46,990 bases of DNA from NCBI GenBank assembly GCA_904420535.1, contig CAJFVQ010000059.1, positions 1-46,990 on the forward strand, read 5' to 3'. The position numbers and the translations under genes were made by a program. Positions 12,092 through 21,260 of the stretch are shown piece after piece. This DNA is from Candidatus Cryptoclostridium obscurum. GTDB lineage: Bacteria > Bacillota > Dehalobacteriia > UBA7702. The notes under the pieces are model-generated. The model was not told the DNA's origin. It saw only the letters and a program-made list of their open reading frames with translations, and did not search any database. Numbering within the stretch: position 1 is the stretch's first letter; the number at the start of each line of letters is the position of its first letter.

Positions 12092-12376
12092 ATGGACTGG
12101 AAAGTGGGACAATTGGTCATCTCAAAACAGGGACGCGACCGTGGTCACAGTTATCTCATTGCCGAAACTGCAGAACATTATTGTCTGCTGGTGGATGGCC
12201 GAAAAGTGACCTACGAAAAGCCCAAAAAGAAAAATTACAAGCATTTGCAGGGAACTCTGATCAATTCCGGCAGCATGGCTCAGAAATGGGCCCAAGGGGA
12301 ACGAATTTCCGACCGAGAGATTCGGGACTTCCTCAATCAATATTCGCTGGAAAGCGGAGTGAAGGAGGTAAAGTAA
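12092..12376 (+). CDS. KOW-domain RNA-binding protein (L14e/L6e/L27e-like) between map and infA
   Basis: [49 protein letters not shown]. Confidence 0.82.
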   Translation: MDWKVGQLVISKQGRDRGHSYLIAETAEHYCLLVDGRKVTYEKPKKKNYKHLQGTLINSGSMAQKWAQGERISDREIRDFLNQYSLESGVKEVK

Positions 12377-12594
12377 TGTCCAAACAAGATGCTATTGAAG
12401 TGGAAGGCACAGTCATTGAGCCGTTGCCCAATGCCATGTTTACTGTGGAATTGGCCAATGGACATCGAGTCCTTGCCCATGTATCCGGGAAAATCCGGAT
12501 GAATTTCATCCGCATCCTGCCGGGGGATAAGGTCACTGTGGAATTAAGTCCCTACGATCTCACCAGGGGACGCATCACATATCGCTTTAAGTAA
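12376..12594 (+). CDS. infA: Translation initiation factor IF-1
   Basis: [72 protein letters not shown]. Confidence 0.98.
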   Translation: MSKQDAIEVEGTVIEPLPNAMFTVELANGHRVLAHVSGKIRMNFIRILPGDKVTVELSPYDLTRGRITYRFK

Positions 12595-12617
12595 GCAAGG
12601 GAAAAGGAGGAATTACC

Positions 12618-12731
12618 GTGAAAGTTCGTGCTTCGGTAAAACCAATTTGCGAAAAATGCAAAATCATCAAACGGAAAGGGACCGTCATGGTCATTTGCAA
12701 AAATCCCAAACATAAACAGAAACAAGGATAA
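12618..12731 (+). CDS. rpmJ: 50S ribosomal protein L36 (missing from the ORF track)
   Basis: GTG start with AAAAGGAGG SD; translates to 37 aa [37 protein letters not shown]-stop. Confidence 0.97.
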   Translation: MKVRASVKPICEKCKIIKRKGTVMVICKNPKHKQKQG

Positions 12732-12774
12732 TATTTTAAGGTTTTAGATATCGTATTGGAGGTGCATTCAGTAA

Positions 12775-13146
12775 ATGGCACGTATTGCAGGTGTTGACTT
12801 ACCCCGCGACAAAAGAGTGGAAATCGGCCTGACCTATATTTATGGCATTGGTCTTCCCACCTCCCAGAAGATTTTGGCTCAAGCCGGTGTCGACGGGAAT
12901 ATCCGGGTGAAAGACTTAACCGAAGAACAAGAAAATACGATCAGGGATATCGTCAATAACAATTACCTGGTCGAAGGCGATCTCCGTCGTGAAGTCGCTT
13001 TGAATATTAAACGTCTGGTGGAAATCAGCTGTTATCGTGGGATTCGCCATCGTCGTGGTTTGCCTGTAAGAGGACAGAAAACCAAAACCAATGCCCGTAC
13101 CCGCAAAGGTCCCAAACGTACTGTTGGCGTAAGACGTAAAAAATAA
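12775..13146 (+). CDS. rpsM: 30S ribosomal protein S13
   Basis: [26 protein letters not shown]...[22 protein letters not shown]. Confidence 0.98.
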   Translation: MARIAGVDLPRDKRVEIGLTYIYGIGLPTSQKILAQAGVDGNIRVKDLTEEQENTIRDIVNNNYLVEGDLRREVALNIKRLVEISCYRGIRHRRGLPVRGQKTKTNARTRKGPKRTVGVRRKK

Positions 13147-13164
13147 AGAAAGGAGGATCTATTC

Positions 13165-13551
13165 ATGGCCAGAAGACAAACAAGAAGAAGAAGAGAAAAG
13201 AAAAATATTGAGTTCGGCGTAGCACATATCAATTCTACCTTTAATAATACGATTATCGTCATTACTGATAAAGCTGGGAATGCTATTTCCTGGTCCAGCG
13301 CTGGCAGCTCCGGTTTCAAAGGTTCCAGAAAGAGTACTCCTTTTGCCGCTCAACTGGCTGCTGAAACCTGCGCCAAAGAAGCAATGGAGCATGGTATGCG
13401 CCAAGTGGAATGTGTTGTGAAAGGCCCCGGTTCCGGCCGCGAAGCCGCGATTCGTTCTTTGCAGGCCACCGGTCTTGAAATCAGCATGATCAAGGATGTC
13501 ACTCCCATTCCTCACAATGGTTGTCGTCCGCCCAAAAGAAGAAGAGTTTGA
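13165..13551 (+). CDS. rpsK: 30S ribosomal protein S11
   Basis: [46 protein letters not shown]. Confidence 0.98.
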   Translation: MARRQTRRRREKKNIEFGVAHINSTFNNTIIVITDKAGNAISWSSAGSSGFKGSRKSTPFAAQLAAETCAKEAMEHGMRQVECVVKGPGSGREAAIRSLQATGLEISMIKDVTPIPHNGCRPPKRRRV

Positions 13552-13568
13552 GGAGGTGTCCTTTTTAA

Positions 13569-14201
13569 ATGGCACGTTATACAGAATCTGTATGCCGACT
13601 CTGTCGGCGTGAAGGCGAAAAGCTTTATCTGAAGGGCGATCGCTGCTATGGCGACAAATGCTCCTTTACCAAGAGAAGCTATGCTCCCGGGCAGCACGGC
13701 CAAGCCGCGGCTCGTAAAAAACGCTCGGAATACGGCCTTCAGTTGCGTGAAAAACAAAAAGCCCGTCGTATTTACGGCGTTTTAGAAAAACAATTCCGTA
13801 TGTATTATGACAAAGCCGCCAGAATGGGTGGTGTTACCGGTGAAAATCTCCTGGTCCTCTTGGAAACCCGTCTGGACAACGTAGTTTACCGCGCCGGTTT
13901 GGCTCAAAGCAGAGCCGAAGCCCGTCAGTTGATCCTTCATGGTCATTACACGGTCAACGGCAGAAAAGTAAACATTCCTTCCTTCCTGGTGAAGAAAGGC
14001 GATGAAATTGCTGTAACCGCAAAAAGTAAGAAAAACGCAAAATTTGCAACCATCGCGGAATTGGCCGCTGTAAAATCCATTCCCCAATGGATCGCCTTGG
14101 ACAAAGATGCTCTTTCCGCTACTGTGATTGAAATGCCGAAACGGGAAGATATTGATATTCCCATTGAAGAGCACCTGATCGTTGAAGGTTATTCCCGTTA
14201 A
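13569..14201 (+). CDS. rpsD: 30S ribosomal protein S4 (cysteine-containing type)
   Basis: [24 protein letters not shown]4 domain [34 protein letters not shown]. Confidence 0.97.
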   Translation: MARYTESVCRLCRREGEKLYLKGDRCYGDKCSFTKRSYAPGQHGQAAARKKRSEYGLQLREKQKARRIYGVLEKQFRMYYDKAARMGGVTGENLLVLLETRLDNVVYRAGLAQSRAEARQLILHGHYTVNGRKVNIPSFLVKKGDEIAVTAKSKKNAKFATIAELAAVKSIPQWIALDKDALSATVIEMPKREDIDIPIEEHLIVEGYSR

Positions 14202-14249
14202 TGGGGTCCTTGAACTTGATCGATATGTCTATATAAGGAGGCCAGATAC

Positions 14250-15200
14250 ATGCTGTCAGGAATGGAAAAACCCAAGATTCAATGTGTGGAACAGAATGAT
14301 GACAAGACCTATGGCCGCTTTGTTGTTGAACCGTTGGAAAGAGGATACGGCATCACCCTGGGCAATGCCCTTCGTCGTGTGCTGTTGTCTTCTTTGCCTG
14401 GTGCTGCAGTAACCTCCGTCAGAATCGACGGAGTGCTTCATGAGTTTTCAACGATCCCCGGCGTTTTTGAAGATACCATGGACCTGATTCTGAACTTGAA
14501 AGGTCTCATTGTAAAACTTCATACTGATGAGGAAAAAACCCTTACTTTGGAAGCGGAAGGTGAAGGCGAAGTGTACGGCTGCGACTTCCAGTGCGGTCCC
14601 GAAGTGGAAATCCTCAATCCGGATCACCATATTGCAACTTTGGATCAGTCGGGCAGTTTGAACATGGAAGTGACGGTGGAAAAGGGACGTGGCTACCATA
14701 GCACCGAGAAAAATAAAAAGGAAAACGCCCCTTTGGGGGTAATCCCAATCGATTCATTTTTCTCTCCTATCACCAAAGTGATTTTCCATGTGGATAATTC
14801 CCGTGTCGGTCAACAGACTGACTTTGATCGTTTGACTTTGGATATTTGGACTGACGGAAGCATCGCTCCTGATGAAGCGTTGAGCGTCAGCGCCAAAATC
14901 CTGGCGGAATATTTGAAACTCTTTATTGGCCTTACGGAAGTTGCCGGCGGCGACATTATTATGGCGGAAAAAGAGGATGACAATAAAGATAAACTTCTTG
15001 ATATGACCATCGAAGAGCTGGATATGTCAGTACGGTCTTACAACTGCCTGAAACGGGCAGGAATCAACACGGTACAGGAATTGATCCAGCGTTCCGAAGA
15101 AGATATGATGAAAGTCAGAAATCTGGGTCGCAAATCTCTGGAAGAAGTTATGGAAAAACTGGAAGAGCTCGGTCTCTCCCTTCGCAATGAAGAAGAGTGA
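14250..15200 (+). CDS. rpoA: DNA-directed RNA polymerase subunit alpha
   Basis: [92 protein letters not shown]. Confidence 0.98.
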   Translation: MLSGMEKPKIQCVEQNDDKTYGRFVVEPLERGYGITLGNALRRVLLSSLPGAAVTSVRIDGVLHEFSTIPGVFEDTMDLILNLKGLIVKLHTDEEKTLTLEAEGEGEVYGCDFQCGPEVEILNPDHHIATLDQSGSLNMEVTVEKGRGYHSTEKNKKENAPLGVIPIDSFFSPITKVIFHVDNSRVGQQTDFDRLTLDIWTDGSIAPDEALSVSAKILAEYLKLFIGLTEVAGGDIIMAEKEDDNKDKLLDMTIEELDMSVRSYNCLKRAGINTVQELIQRSEEDMMKVRNLGRKSLEEVMEKLEELGLSLRNEEE

Positions 15201-15239
15201 TGTTGCGCTTCCGGGAATAGGAAAAAGGAGGATACGACA

Positions 15240-15578
15240 GTGGCATACGGCAGATTGAGAAGAAACAGCAGCCACCGCCGTGCAATGCTCAGAAATATCA
15301 CAACGTCCCTGTTGGATAAAGAAGCCATTGTTACGACGGAGCCCAAAGCCAAAGAGCTGAAAAGTATTGCTGAAAAAATGATTACCCTCGGCAAAAGAGG
15401 CGATTTGCACGCCCGCAGACAGGCTCTTGCTTATCTTACTGACGAAGATGTCGTCACCAAATTATTCACTGTTTTGGCCGATCGCTATCAGGACAGACCC
15501 GGCGGTTATACCCGTACGATCAAAACGGAATTGAGACAGGGCGATGGCGCACAAATGGTGAAAATCGAATTAGTCTAA
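15240..15578 (+). CDS. rplQ: 50S ribosomal protein L17
   Basis: [61 protein letters not shown]. Confidence 0.98.
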   Translation: MAYGRLRRNSSHRRAMLRNITTSLLDKEAIVTTEPKAKELKSIAEKMITLGKRGDLHARRQALAYLTDEDVVTKLFTVLADRYQDRPGGYTRTIKTELRQGDGAQMVKIELV

Positions 15579-15587
15579 TGAATCGTC

Positions 15588-15622
15588 AAAGGCCAGGGGA
15601 GTTTCCCTTGGCCTTGTTTTTC
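15588..15622 (+). terminator. Rho-independent terminator after rplQ
   Basis: AAGGCCAGGGGA-gtt-TCCCTTGGCCTT followed by GTTTTTCT. Confidence 0.85.
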
Positions 15623-15760
15623 TATCGTGTCGGTTTTTGTAACAGATGAAGAAAAACGTCGTTTTTTGAAAGATTGGATAAAGATTGGATTTTATAGTAT
15701 TTCTCGAAAACGCCAGCCATATTTGCTATTGACTGAATGAAAGTAGGAAAGGAGCGGACC

Positions 15761-16438
15761 ATGCTGGAAGTAAAAGATTTGTGGTTTTCCTACCGCAGCG
15801 AGGAAGGGACAACCCCCGTATTAAAAGGAGTCGATCTGACAGTGAGAGAAGGCCAATGGCTTTCTTTGATCGGCGCCAACGGCTCGGGGAAATCGACTTT
15901 GGCGATGATGTTCAACGGCCTGCTCCAACCGGATCATGGCAGAGTGACAGTGGACGGAATCGACACCGCGGATGACTCCTCTTTGTGGGAGATCCGGCAG
16001 CGCGTTGCCTATGTGTTCCAAAATCCGGAAAACCAGATCATCGGCGCTACAGTAGAGGAAGATGTCGCCTTCGGGCCGGAAAATCTCGGCCTGGATCCTA
16101 GGGAGATCCGACGTCGTGTCGACGAAGTTCTGGAGATTACCGGAATGGAGCAATATCGGCATCAGCCTCCCCATCGTCTTTCCGGCGGGCAGCTGCAAAA
16201 AGTAGCTCTGGCTGGGGCTTTGGCCATGAAACCAAAATATCTGATTCTGGACGAGGCCTGTTCCATGCTGGATCCCCAAAGTCGTGAAAAGGTTTGGGAA
16301 TCTGTGGAAACGCTCCATCGTGATCACGGCATCGCTGTGATTAGCATTACCCATTTTCCGGAGGAGGTCTTTTACGGCAATGGCATCGCATTGATGGAAA
16401 ACGGCAGAACGGAGGCAATATTGTGGCAATCCAAGTAA
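15761..16438 (+). CDS. ecfA1: ECF transporter ATPase A1
   Basis: Walker A GANGSGKST, LSGGQLQK signature; ATG at 15761 after SD; paired with 16423-17244. Confidence 0.92.
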   Translation: MLEVKDLWFSYRSEEGTTPVLKGVDLTVREGQWLSLIGANGSGKSTLAMMFNGLLQPDHGRVTVDGIDTADDSSLWEIRQRVAYVFQNPENQIIGATVEEDVAFGPENLGLDPREIRRRVDEVLEITGMEQYRHQPPHRLSGGQLQKVALAGALAMKPKYLILDEACSMLDPQSREKVWESVETLHRDHGIAVISITHFPEEVFYGNGIALMENGRTEAILWQSK

Positions 16439-17244
16439 AAGGTCTCGATTTTACATATCAGCCCGGCACCACCTCTGAAAGGCATGCTCTCAGAAATGTA
16501 TCCTTGCGGGTGGCCGATGGAGAGTTCCTGGCCATTGTTGGGGCTTCCGGCAGTGGCAAATCGACGTTGGCCCAGCATCTCAATGGAGCAATCCTTCCGC
16601 CGCCGGGAAAGGTTTTCGTCAATGGTTTGGAAGTGAAAAAGGGTATCTCCCCGGTGGATCTTGTAAGCAATGTGGGGCTCGTCTTTCAGTATCCGGAACA
16701 TCAGCTCTTTGCGGAAACGGTAAGGGAAGAAATCGCTTACGGATGCCGTAATTTGGGATTTGCCGAGGGAACGATGGTAGCCGCATCTCGTCGGGCTTTA
16801 GATGCTGTGGGATTGGATACCTCTTATTTATCCCGCTCTCCTTTTCGCCTTTCCGGTGGGGAAAAACGCCGTGTGGCTTTGGCTTCAGTTCTGGCGATGG
16901 ATCCTCCGATCCTGATTCTCGATGAACCCACTGTGGGGCTGGATCGCAGCGGAAAAGCCATGATCGGATCGGTGTTGCGGTCGCTGCATCGGGAGGGAAA
17001 GACGATCATCGTCATTGGTCACGATCTGGCGGAACTTCGCGCTTTGGCGCCGCGCTTGGTAGTGATGCACCGCGGCGCAGTGGTCGCCGACGGAGAGCTG
17101 AGCAAAGGCGATTTGGCCCAATACGGCATTTCCCTGCCGCAGCCCTTTCAACCAAGAGAAATGCTTCAAAAGCATTTCCCTGAAAATTACGGTAGCGCCG
17201 CCGCCAAAAAAATCTTGGCTTTTTTGGAAGGAGGGGACCAATGA
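16423..17244 (+). CDS. ecfA2: ECF transporter ATPase A2
   Basis: [41 protein letters not shown]; overlaps ecfA1. Confidence 0.93.
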   Translation: MAIQVKGLDFTYQPGTTSERHALRNVSLRVADGEFLAIVGASGSGKSTLAQHLNGAILPPPGKVFVNGLEVKKGISPVDLVSNVGLVFQYPEHQLFAETVREEIAYGCRNLGFAEGTMVAASRRALDAVGLDTSYLSRSPFRLSGGEKRRVALASVLAMDPPILILDEPTVGLDRSGKAMIGSVLRSLHREGKTIIVIGHDLAELRALAPRLVVMHRGAVVADGELSKGDLAQYGISLPQPFQPREMLQKHFPENYGSAAAKKILAFLEGGDQ

Positions 17245-18041
17245 TTCGGGATATTTCCTTTGGACAATACTATCCTGCCGATTCTCCCCTGCACCGTATG
17301 GATCCACGGGCAAAAATAACGTCATTGTTCCTTTTATATATTGGTGTCTTTTTTTTGGATCGTGGGATCTCTTACGGGATCGCATCTGCCCTTTGTCTTG
17401 GACTTATGGCCTATTCTCGGGTTCCGGCCAAAGTTTATTGGCGCAGTACCCGTCTGATCTTTGCCTTGATTCTTTTTGGAGCCTTATTCAACATCTTTTT
17501 TACCGAGGGCGATATTCTCTGGCAATGGGGCATGGTAAAGATCACAAGGGAAGGACTTTGGGCGGCGCTTTTTATGGCGCTGCGGATCCTTTTGCTTCTC
17601 TACCCCGCTTTGGTACTGACCTTTACGACCACGCCCATGGCTCTGACCAACGCCTTGGAACAAATGGGCCGTCCCTTGACGAAATTGGGGTTGCCTATTC
17701 ATGAGATTGCCATGATCATGTCCATTGCCCTGCGGTTTATTCCTACGATTCTGGAGGAGGCTGAGACCATTTTAAGAGCCCAAAAAAGCCGAGGCGCTGA
17801 TTTTTCTGTCAGGAATTGGCGCCAGCTCAGTGTCCATGTGACGGCTTTTGCGGTACCACTCTTTGTCGGCGCATTTCGCCGCTCCGATGAATTGGCCATG
17901 GCCATGGAGGCCCGGGGCTATCATGGCGGTGTGGGGCGCACGACTTTTCGCGTGTTGAAATTGCGGCCTGCCGACGGCGTGGCCATGGCGTTTTGCCTGG
18001 CATTGACGATTCTGGCGGCGGCGGTAAGGTGGTGGATCTGA
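17241..18041 (+). CDS. ecfT: ECF transporter transmembrane subunit T
   Basis: PLHRMDPRAKI; AQKSRGADF and AMEARGYHGG (Ala-Arg-Gly coupling-helix motifs). Confidence 0.94.
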   Translation: MIRDISFGQYYPADSPLHRMDPRAKITSLFLLYIGVFFLDRGISYGIASALCLGLMAYSRVPAKVYWRSTRLIFALILFGALFNIFFTEGDILWQWGMVKITREGLWAALFMALRILLLLYPALVLTFTTTPMALTNALEQMGRPLTKLGLPIHEIAMIMSIALRFIPTILEEAETILRAQKSRGADFSVRNWRQLSVHVTAFAVPLFVGAFRRSDELAMAMEARGYHGGVGRTTFRVLKLRPADGVAMAFCLALTILAAAVRWWI

Positions 18042-18835
18042 TGGAGCAAGGAAAAAAACAGCGGCGACAAATTAAATTGACCGTCGCCTACGACGGCACC
18101 AATTACTGCGGCTTTCAGGTACAGCCCAATGGCGTATCCATCGGTGCGACGCTGCAATCCGCGGTGGAGAAAATTGCCGGGCATCCCGTTTCTCTTCTGG
18201 CGGTAAGCCGTACCGATGCCGGGGTTCACGCCACAGGCCAGGTGGCTACCTTCTTTCTGGAGGGAAATATCCCAGTGGAAAAGATTCCTCAGGCGCTTCA
18301 TGGTATTTTGCCCAAAGATATCGTTGTTTGGCAGGCGGAGGAAGTACCGCCAGATTTTCATTGTCGCTATGATGCCGTGGGGAAGCATTATCGCTATACG
18401 CTGCGAAACAGTAAAATCTGTATGCCCTTTGATCGCTTGTTTGTTTGGCATTTTGTTCCGCCTCTCGATGTGATCCGGATGAAAAAAGCTTTGCCCTCTT
18501 TGGTGGGAACCCGGAATTTTAAGGCCTTTACCGCTGCCCATAGCGGCAGAAGCGATTTTGTCCGCCGCCTCGATGCCATCACTGTTGAAAAGCGTGGCGA
18601 TGATATTATTTTTGATTTTTTGGGAAGAGGCTTCCTCTACAAAATGGTGCGAAGCATCACAGGATTTTTAGTGGATGTGGGACGGGGGCATCTTGCGCCG
18701 GAAACTGCGGAAAGAGCCATTGCCACAGGAGATCGCTCTCTGCTGGGGCTGACAGCGCCACCCCAAGGCCTGAACCTTGTAAAAATTTACTATGACGAGA
18801 AAGATTTTCTTGACAAATTGAAAACTATGGGTTAA
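18041..18835 (+). CDS. truA: tRNA pseudouridine(38-40) synthase TruA
   Basis: LTVAYDGTNYCGFQVQPNGVSIGATLQSAVEKI; VSRTDAGVHATGQVATF; ATG at 18041 overlaps ecfT stop. Confidence 0.95.
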   Translation: MEQGKKQRRQIKLTVAYDGTNYCGFQVQPNGVSIGATLQSAVEKIAGHPVSLLAVSRTDAGVHATGQVATFFLEGNIPVEKIPQALHGILPKDIVVWQAEEVPPDFHCRYDAVGKHYRYTLRNSKICMPFDRLFVWHFVPPLDVIRMKKALPSLVGTRNFKAFTAAHSGRSDFVRRLDAITVEKRGDDIIFDFLGRGFLYKMVRSITGFLVDVGRGHLAPETAERAIATGDRSLLGLTAPPQGLNLVKIYYDEKDFLDKLKTMG

Positions 18836-18838
18836 ACT
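18810..18838 (+). promoter_or_regulatory. Candidate promoter for rplM-rpsI inside the 3' end of truA
   Basis: TTGACA (18810-18815), 17-nt spacer, TAAACT (18833-18838); predicted start coincides with the leader hairpin. Confidence 0.5.
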
Positions 18839-18846
18839 ATTATAGT

Positions 18847-18891
18847 GTCTCTCTATGGGACTCTGCCCCGTGAGTTTCCATGGGACGAGAC
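18847..18891 (+). promoter_or_regulatory. L13-leader-like hairpin upstream of rplM
   Basis: Nested helices GTCTC...GAGAC, ATGG...CCAT, ACTC...GAGT around TGCCCCGT loop; position matches known rplM leaders of Firmicutes. Confidence 0.7.
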
Positions 18892-18938
18892 AATTTATGA
18901 TTGAAAAATGACCGAAATTCTCTTAGGAGGGAAAAAAC

Positions 18939-19370
18939 ATGCAAACCACTTATATGGCAAAACCCAGTGAAGTGGAAAAGAAATGGTATGTTTTGGACGC
19001 TTCCGACAAGCCCTTGGGCCGCGTCGCTTCCGAAGCCGCTCGTCTCCTTCGCGGCAAACATAAACCTACTTTCACTCCACATATAGATACCGGCGATCAT
19101 GTTATCGTCATCAATGCGGAAAAAGCAATCCTCACCGGCAAAAAACTGGATCAGAAGTATTATTATCATCATTCCGGTTATCCCGGTGGCATTAAATCCA
19201 TCTCTTACCGCAGACTGATGGAAACCAAACCGGAATTGGCTATGGAATTGGCCATCAAAGGGATGATTCCCCATAACCGTTTGGGCCGTCAGATCATGAA
19301 AAAGGTCCGTGTTTATAGAGGCGAAGAACATCGCCATCAGGCGCAGAAACCGGAAGTCTGGACTTTTTAA
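18939..19370 (+). CDS. rplM: 50S ribosomal protein L13
   Basis: [57 protein letters not shown]. Confidence 0.98.
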   Translation: MQTTYMAKPSEVEKKWYVLDASDKPLGRVASEAARLLRGKHKPTFTPHIDTGDHVIVINAEKAILTGKKLDQKYYYHHSGYPGGIKSISYRRLMETKPELAMELAIKGMIPHNRLGRQIMKKVRVYRGEEHRHQAQKPEVWTF

Positions 19371-19383
19371 GGAGGTAAGATAA

Positions 19384-19776
19384 ATGGCAGAAACGAAATT
19401 TTACGGCACCGGCCGTCGGAAAAATGCCATCGCCAAAGTTTGGGTAAAACCCGGCGAAGGTAATATCGAAGTGAACAAAAAATCCGTGGAAGATTACTTC
19501 GGCAAGAAAACCTTGGTTATGGTGGTAAAACAGCCTTTGGATGTTACCTCCACCGAAGCCAAATATGACATTATCGCCAGCGTTCACGGCGGCGGTATTT
19601 CGGGTCAGGCAGGCGCCGTTCGTCATGGCCTTTCCCGTGCTCTGGTAGAAGCCGATCCCGAATTGCGTCCTGCGTTGAAGGCTGCAGGTTTTATGACCCG
19701 TGACCCCAGAATGAAGGAAAGACGCAAATACGGCTTGAAAAAAGCCCGTAAAGCCAGCCAGTTCTCCAAACGTTAA
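19384..19776 (+). CDS. rpsI: 30S ribosomal protein S9
   Basis: [15 protein letters not shown]...[27 protein letters not shown]. Confidence 0.98.
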   Translation: MAETKFYGTGRRKNAIAKVWVKPGEGNIEVNKKSVEDYFGKKTLVMVVKQPLDVTSTEAKYDIIASVHGGGISGQAGAVRHGLSRALVEADPELRPALKAAGFMTRDPRMKERRKYGLKKARKASQFSKR

Positions 19777-19814
19777 GTGTTGGTTTTCTTCTTATTATTT
19801 GTTTTATATGTTTC

Positions 19815-19843
19815 AAAAGCACCGGCATTGCCGGTGCTTTTTT
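19815..19843 (+). terminator. Rho-independent terminator after rpsI
   Basis: AAAAGCACCGGC-att-GCCGGTGCTTTTTT. Confidence 0.9.
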
Positions 19844-19975
19844 GATGTTCTTGTATGACATCCTTGATTTGATATGGTAAAATATAACAAAGTTATCAAT
19901 GAAACCATCGCCAGCGGAGCCTCTGCGGGATTAAATTTCTCGGTCGCTGTCCGATGAAAAATGGAGGAACATATT

Positions 19976-20347
19976 ATGAAATTATCTTGGTGTACTATTC
20001 ATGTTCATGATATGGAACAGTCAAAATCGTTTTACGGGAAATTCTTGGGATTGCGCAAAACCCGTTCATTTTCACCGCAAAAGGGCACAGAGATCGTATT
20101 TTTTTCCGATGAAGATTCGATAGAGATTGAATTGATCCACAATGAGAAAGCGCCACTTTCAGAGGGCACCTGTCGGGTATCTTTGGGACTTTGCACTAAA
20201 AATTTTGACGAGCTTTTGGTTAAAGCGAAGGAGGGGGGCTTTTCGCTATCCGGCCCTTTGATTTTGGGAGAAGATATGGAATGTTTTTTCTTACAGGATC
20301 CCGACGGCGTAGGGATTCAAATGATTCGTGATGAAACCGTGATTTAA
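19976..20347 (+). CDS. Glyoxalase/VOC-family protein
   Basis: MKLSWCTIHVHDMEQSKSFYGKFLGL...IEIELIHNE...FFLQDPDGVGIQMI; VOC fold pattern; ATG at 19976 after GGAGG. Confidence 0.85.
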   Translation: MKLSWCTIHVHDMEQSKSFYGKFLGLRKTRSFSPQKGTEIVFFSDEDSIEIELIHNEKAPLSEGTCRVSLGLCTKNFDELLVKAKEGGFSLSGPLILGEDMECFFLQDPDGVGIQMIRDETVI

Positions 20348-20571
20348 TGCGATCACCAAGTTCAGATCGCTAGTTGGAGTGGGCCAACAAGGCAGAGAAT
20401 AGGGAATGGTATTTTGCGTTTTGGTTGGAAGAAAGAAATCTCCCGGGCTTCTCTGAAATGGAATTCCTTTATCGCCGGCTAGTCTTTCTTTCAAGGTCAA
20501 CAGACGATTTTAAGTCAGTGTAGATATATCATGGAATATAGCGGAAACTTTTGGGTTGAAACTAAAAAACG

Positions 20572-20604
20572 AATCGAGACTTCTACTGAAGTCTCGATTT
20601 TTTT
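20572..20604. terminator. Bidirectional terminator between VOC gene region and merR-like gene
   Basis: AATCGAGACTTC-tact-GAAGTCTCGATT perfect 12-bp stem with T tract on one side and A tract on the other. Confidence 0.85.
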
Positions 20605-20639
20605 ATAATAATCATAGAATTAGAGGAAAGGAAGTCTCT

Positions 20640-21098
20640 TCAATCCACCGTCGGAATGCGTGTCAATTTTTCCCGTATTTTCCGATGCTCTTCGGGGATC
20701 TCCTCCAGAAGCATCTCTCTTGGAACCGCGGTAGTTCCCGCTTCTTTGGCTGTTTCGTAATACCAGCATTTAAAATTCAACGTATCCAGTGTTTCCTGTA
20801 AGTCCTCCATCTGTTTTTCGACAATTTCCCGTTGTCTTTGAAGTAATTCTAACCGTTCTTCAATGGTATCATCGCCCTTCATGACCAGATCAAGGTATTT
20901 CTGGATATCCGTCAGCTGCATACCCGTACGTTTTAGGCATTCGATAATTTGCAGCCATTCATAATCCCTGTGGTCAAAAATTCGTATTCCGCCGTCGGAA
21001 CGCTTTACAAAGGGAAGTAAGCCGATTTTATCATAATAGCGAAGGGTCGACGGCGCGAGATTCAACAACTTTGCCATAGTACTTACGGAATATGACAT
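20640..21098 (-). CDS. MerR-family transcriptional regulator
   Basis: MSYSVSTMAKLLNLAPSTLRYYDKIGLLPFVKRSDGGIRIFDHRDYEWLQIIECLKRTGMQLTDIQKY. Confidence 0.94.
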   Translation of the reverse strand: MSYSVSTMAKLLNLAPSTLRYYDKIGLLPFVKRSDGGIRIFDHRDYEWLQIIECLKRTGMQLTDIQKYLDLVMKGDDTIEERLELLQRQREIVEKQMEDLQETLDTLNFKCWYYETAKEAGTTAVPREMLLEEIPEEHRKIREKLTRIPTVD

Positions 21099-21120
21099 AA
21101 AACCTCCTCCTAATTAACAC

Positions 21121-21151
21121 TTGACTTAAAGTTAGGTTCAACTTGTATGAT
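21121..21151 (+). promoter_or_regulatory. MerR-type promoter with 19-bp spacer facing the 21261 cluster
   Basis: TTGACT (21121-21126), 19-nt spacer, TATGAT (21146-21151); AAGTT (21129-21133)/AACTT (21140-21144) dyad centred in the spacer. Confidence 0.7.
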
Positions 21152-21260
21152 AATTATAGTCAATTAGATCACTTTTGTAAAGCACAAAATAGTATAGAAC
21201 TCCATCCATCATATTGGAAGAACTTCCCGATCACAATAAGACAGAAAGGTTGCGTGAATT

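Noticed and set aside
12618-12781. 64-aa antisense ORF (12587-12781) in place of a gene between infA and rpsM
   Set aside because: The real gene here is rpmJ on + strand, missed by the ORF track because of its length and GTG start.
15737-15760. Upstream start of ecfA1 in the ORF track
   Set aside because: ATG 15761 has AAAGGAG SD and matches the usual ABC N-terminus; upstream ATG lacks SD.
20556-20801. 81-aa + strand ORF over the terminator and merR 3' end
   Set aside because: Covers a clear bidirectional terminator and is antisense to MerR.
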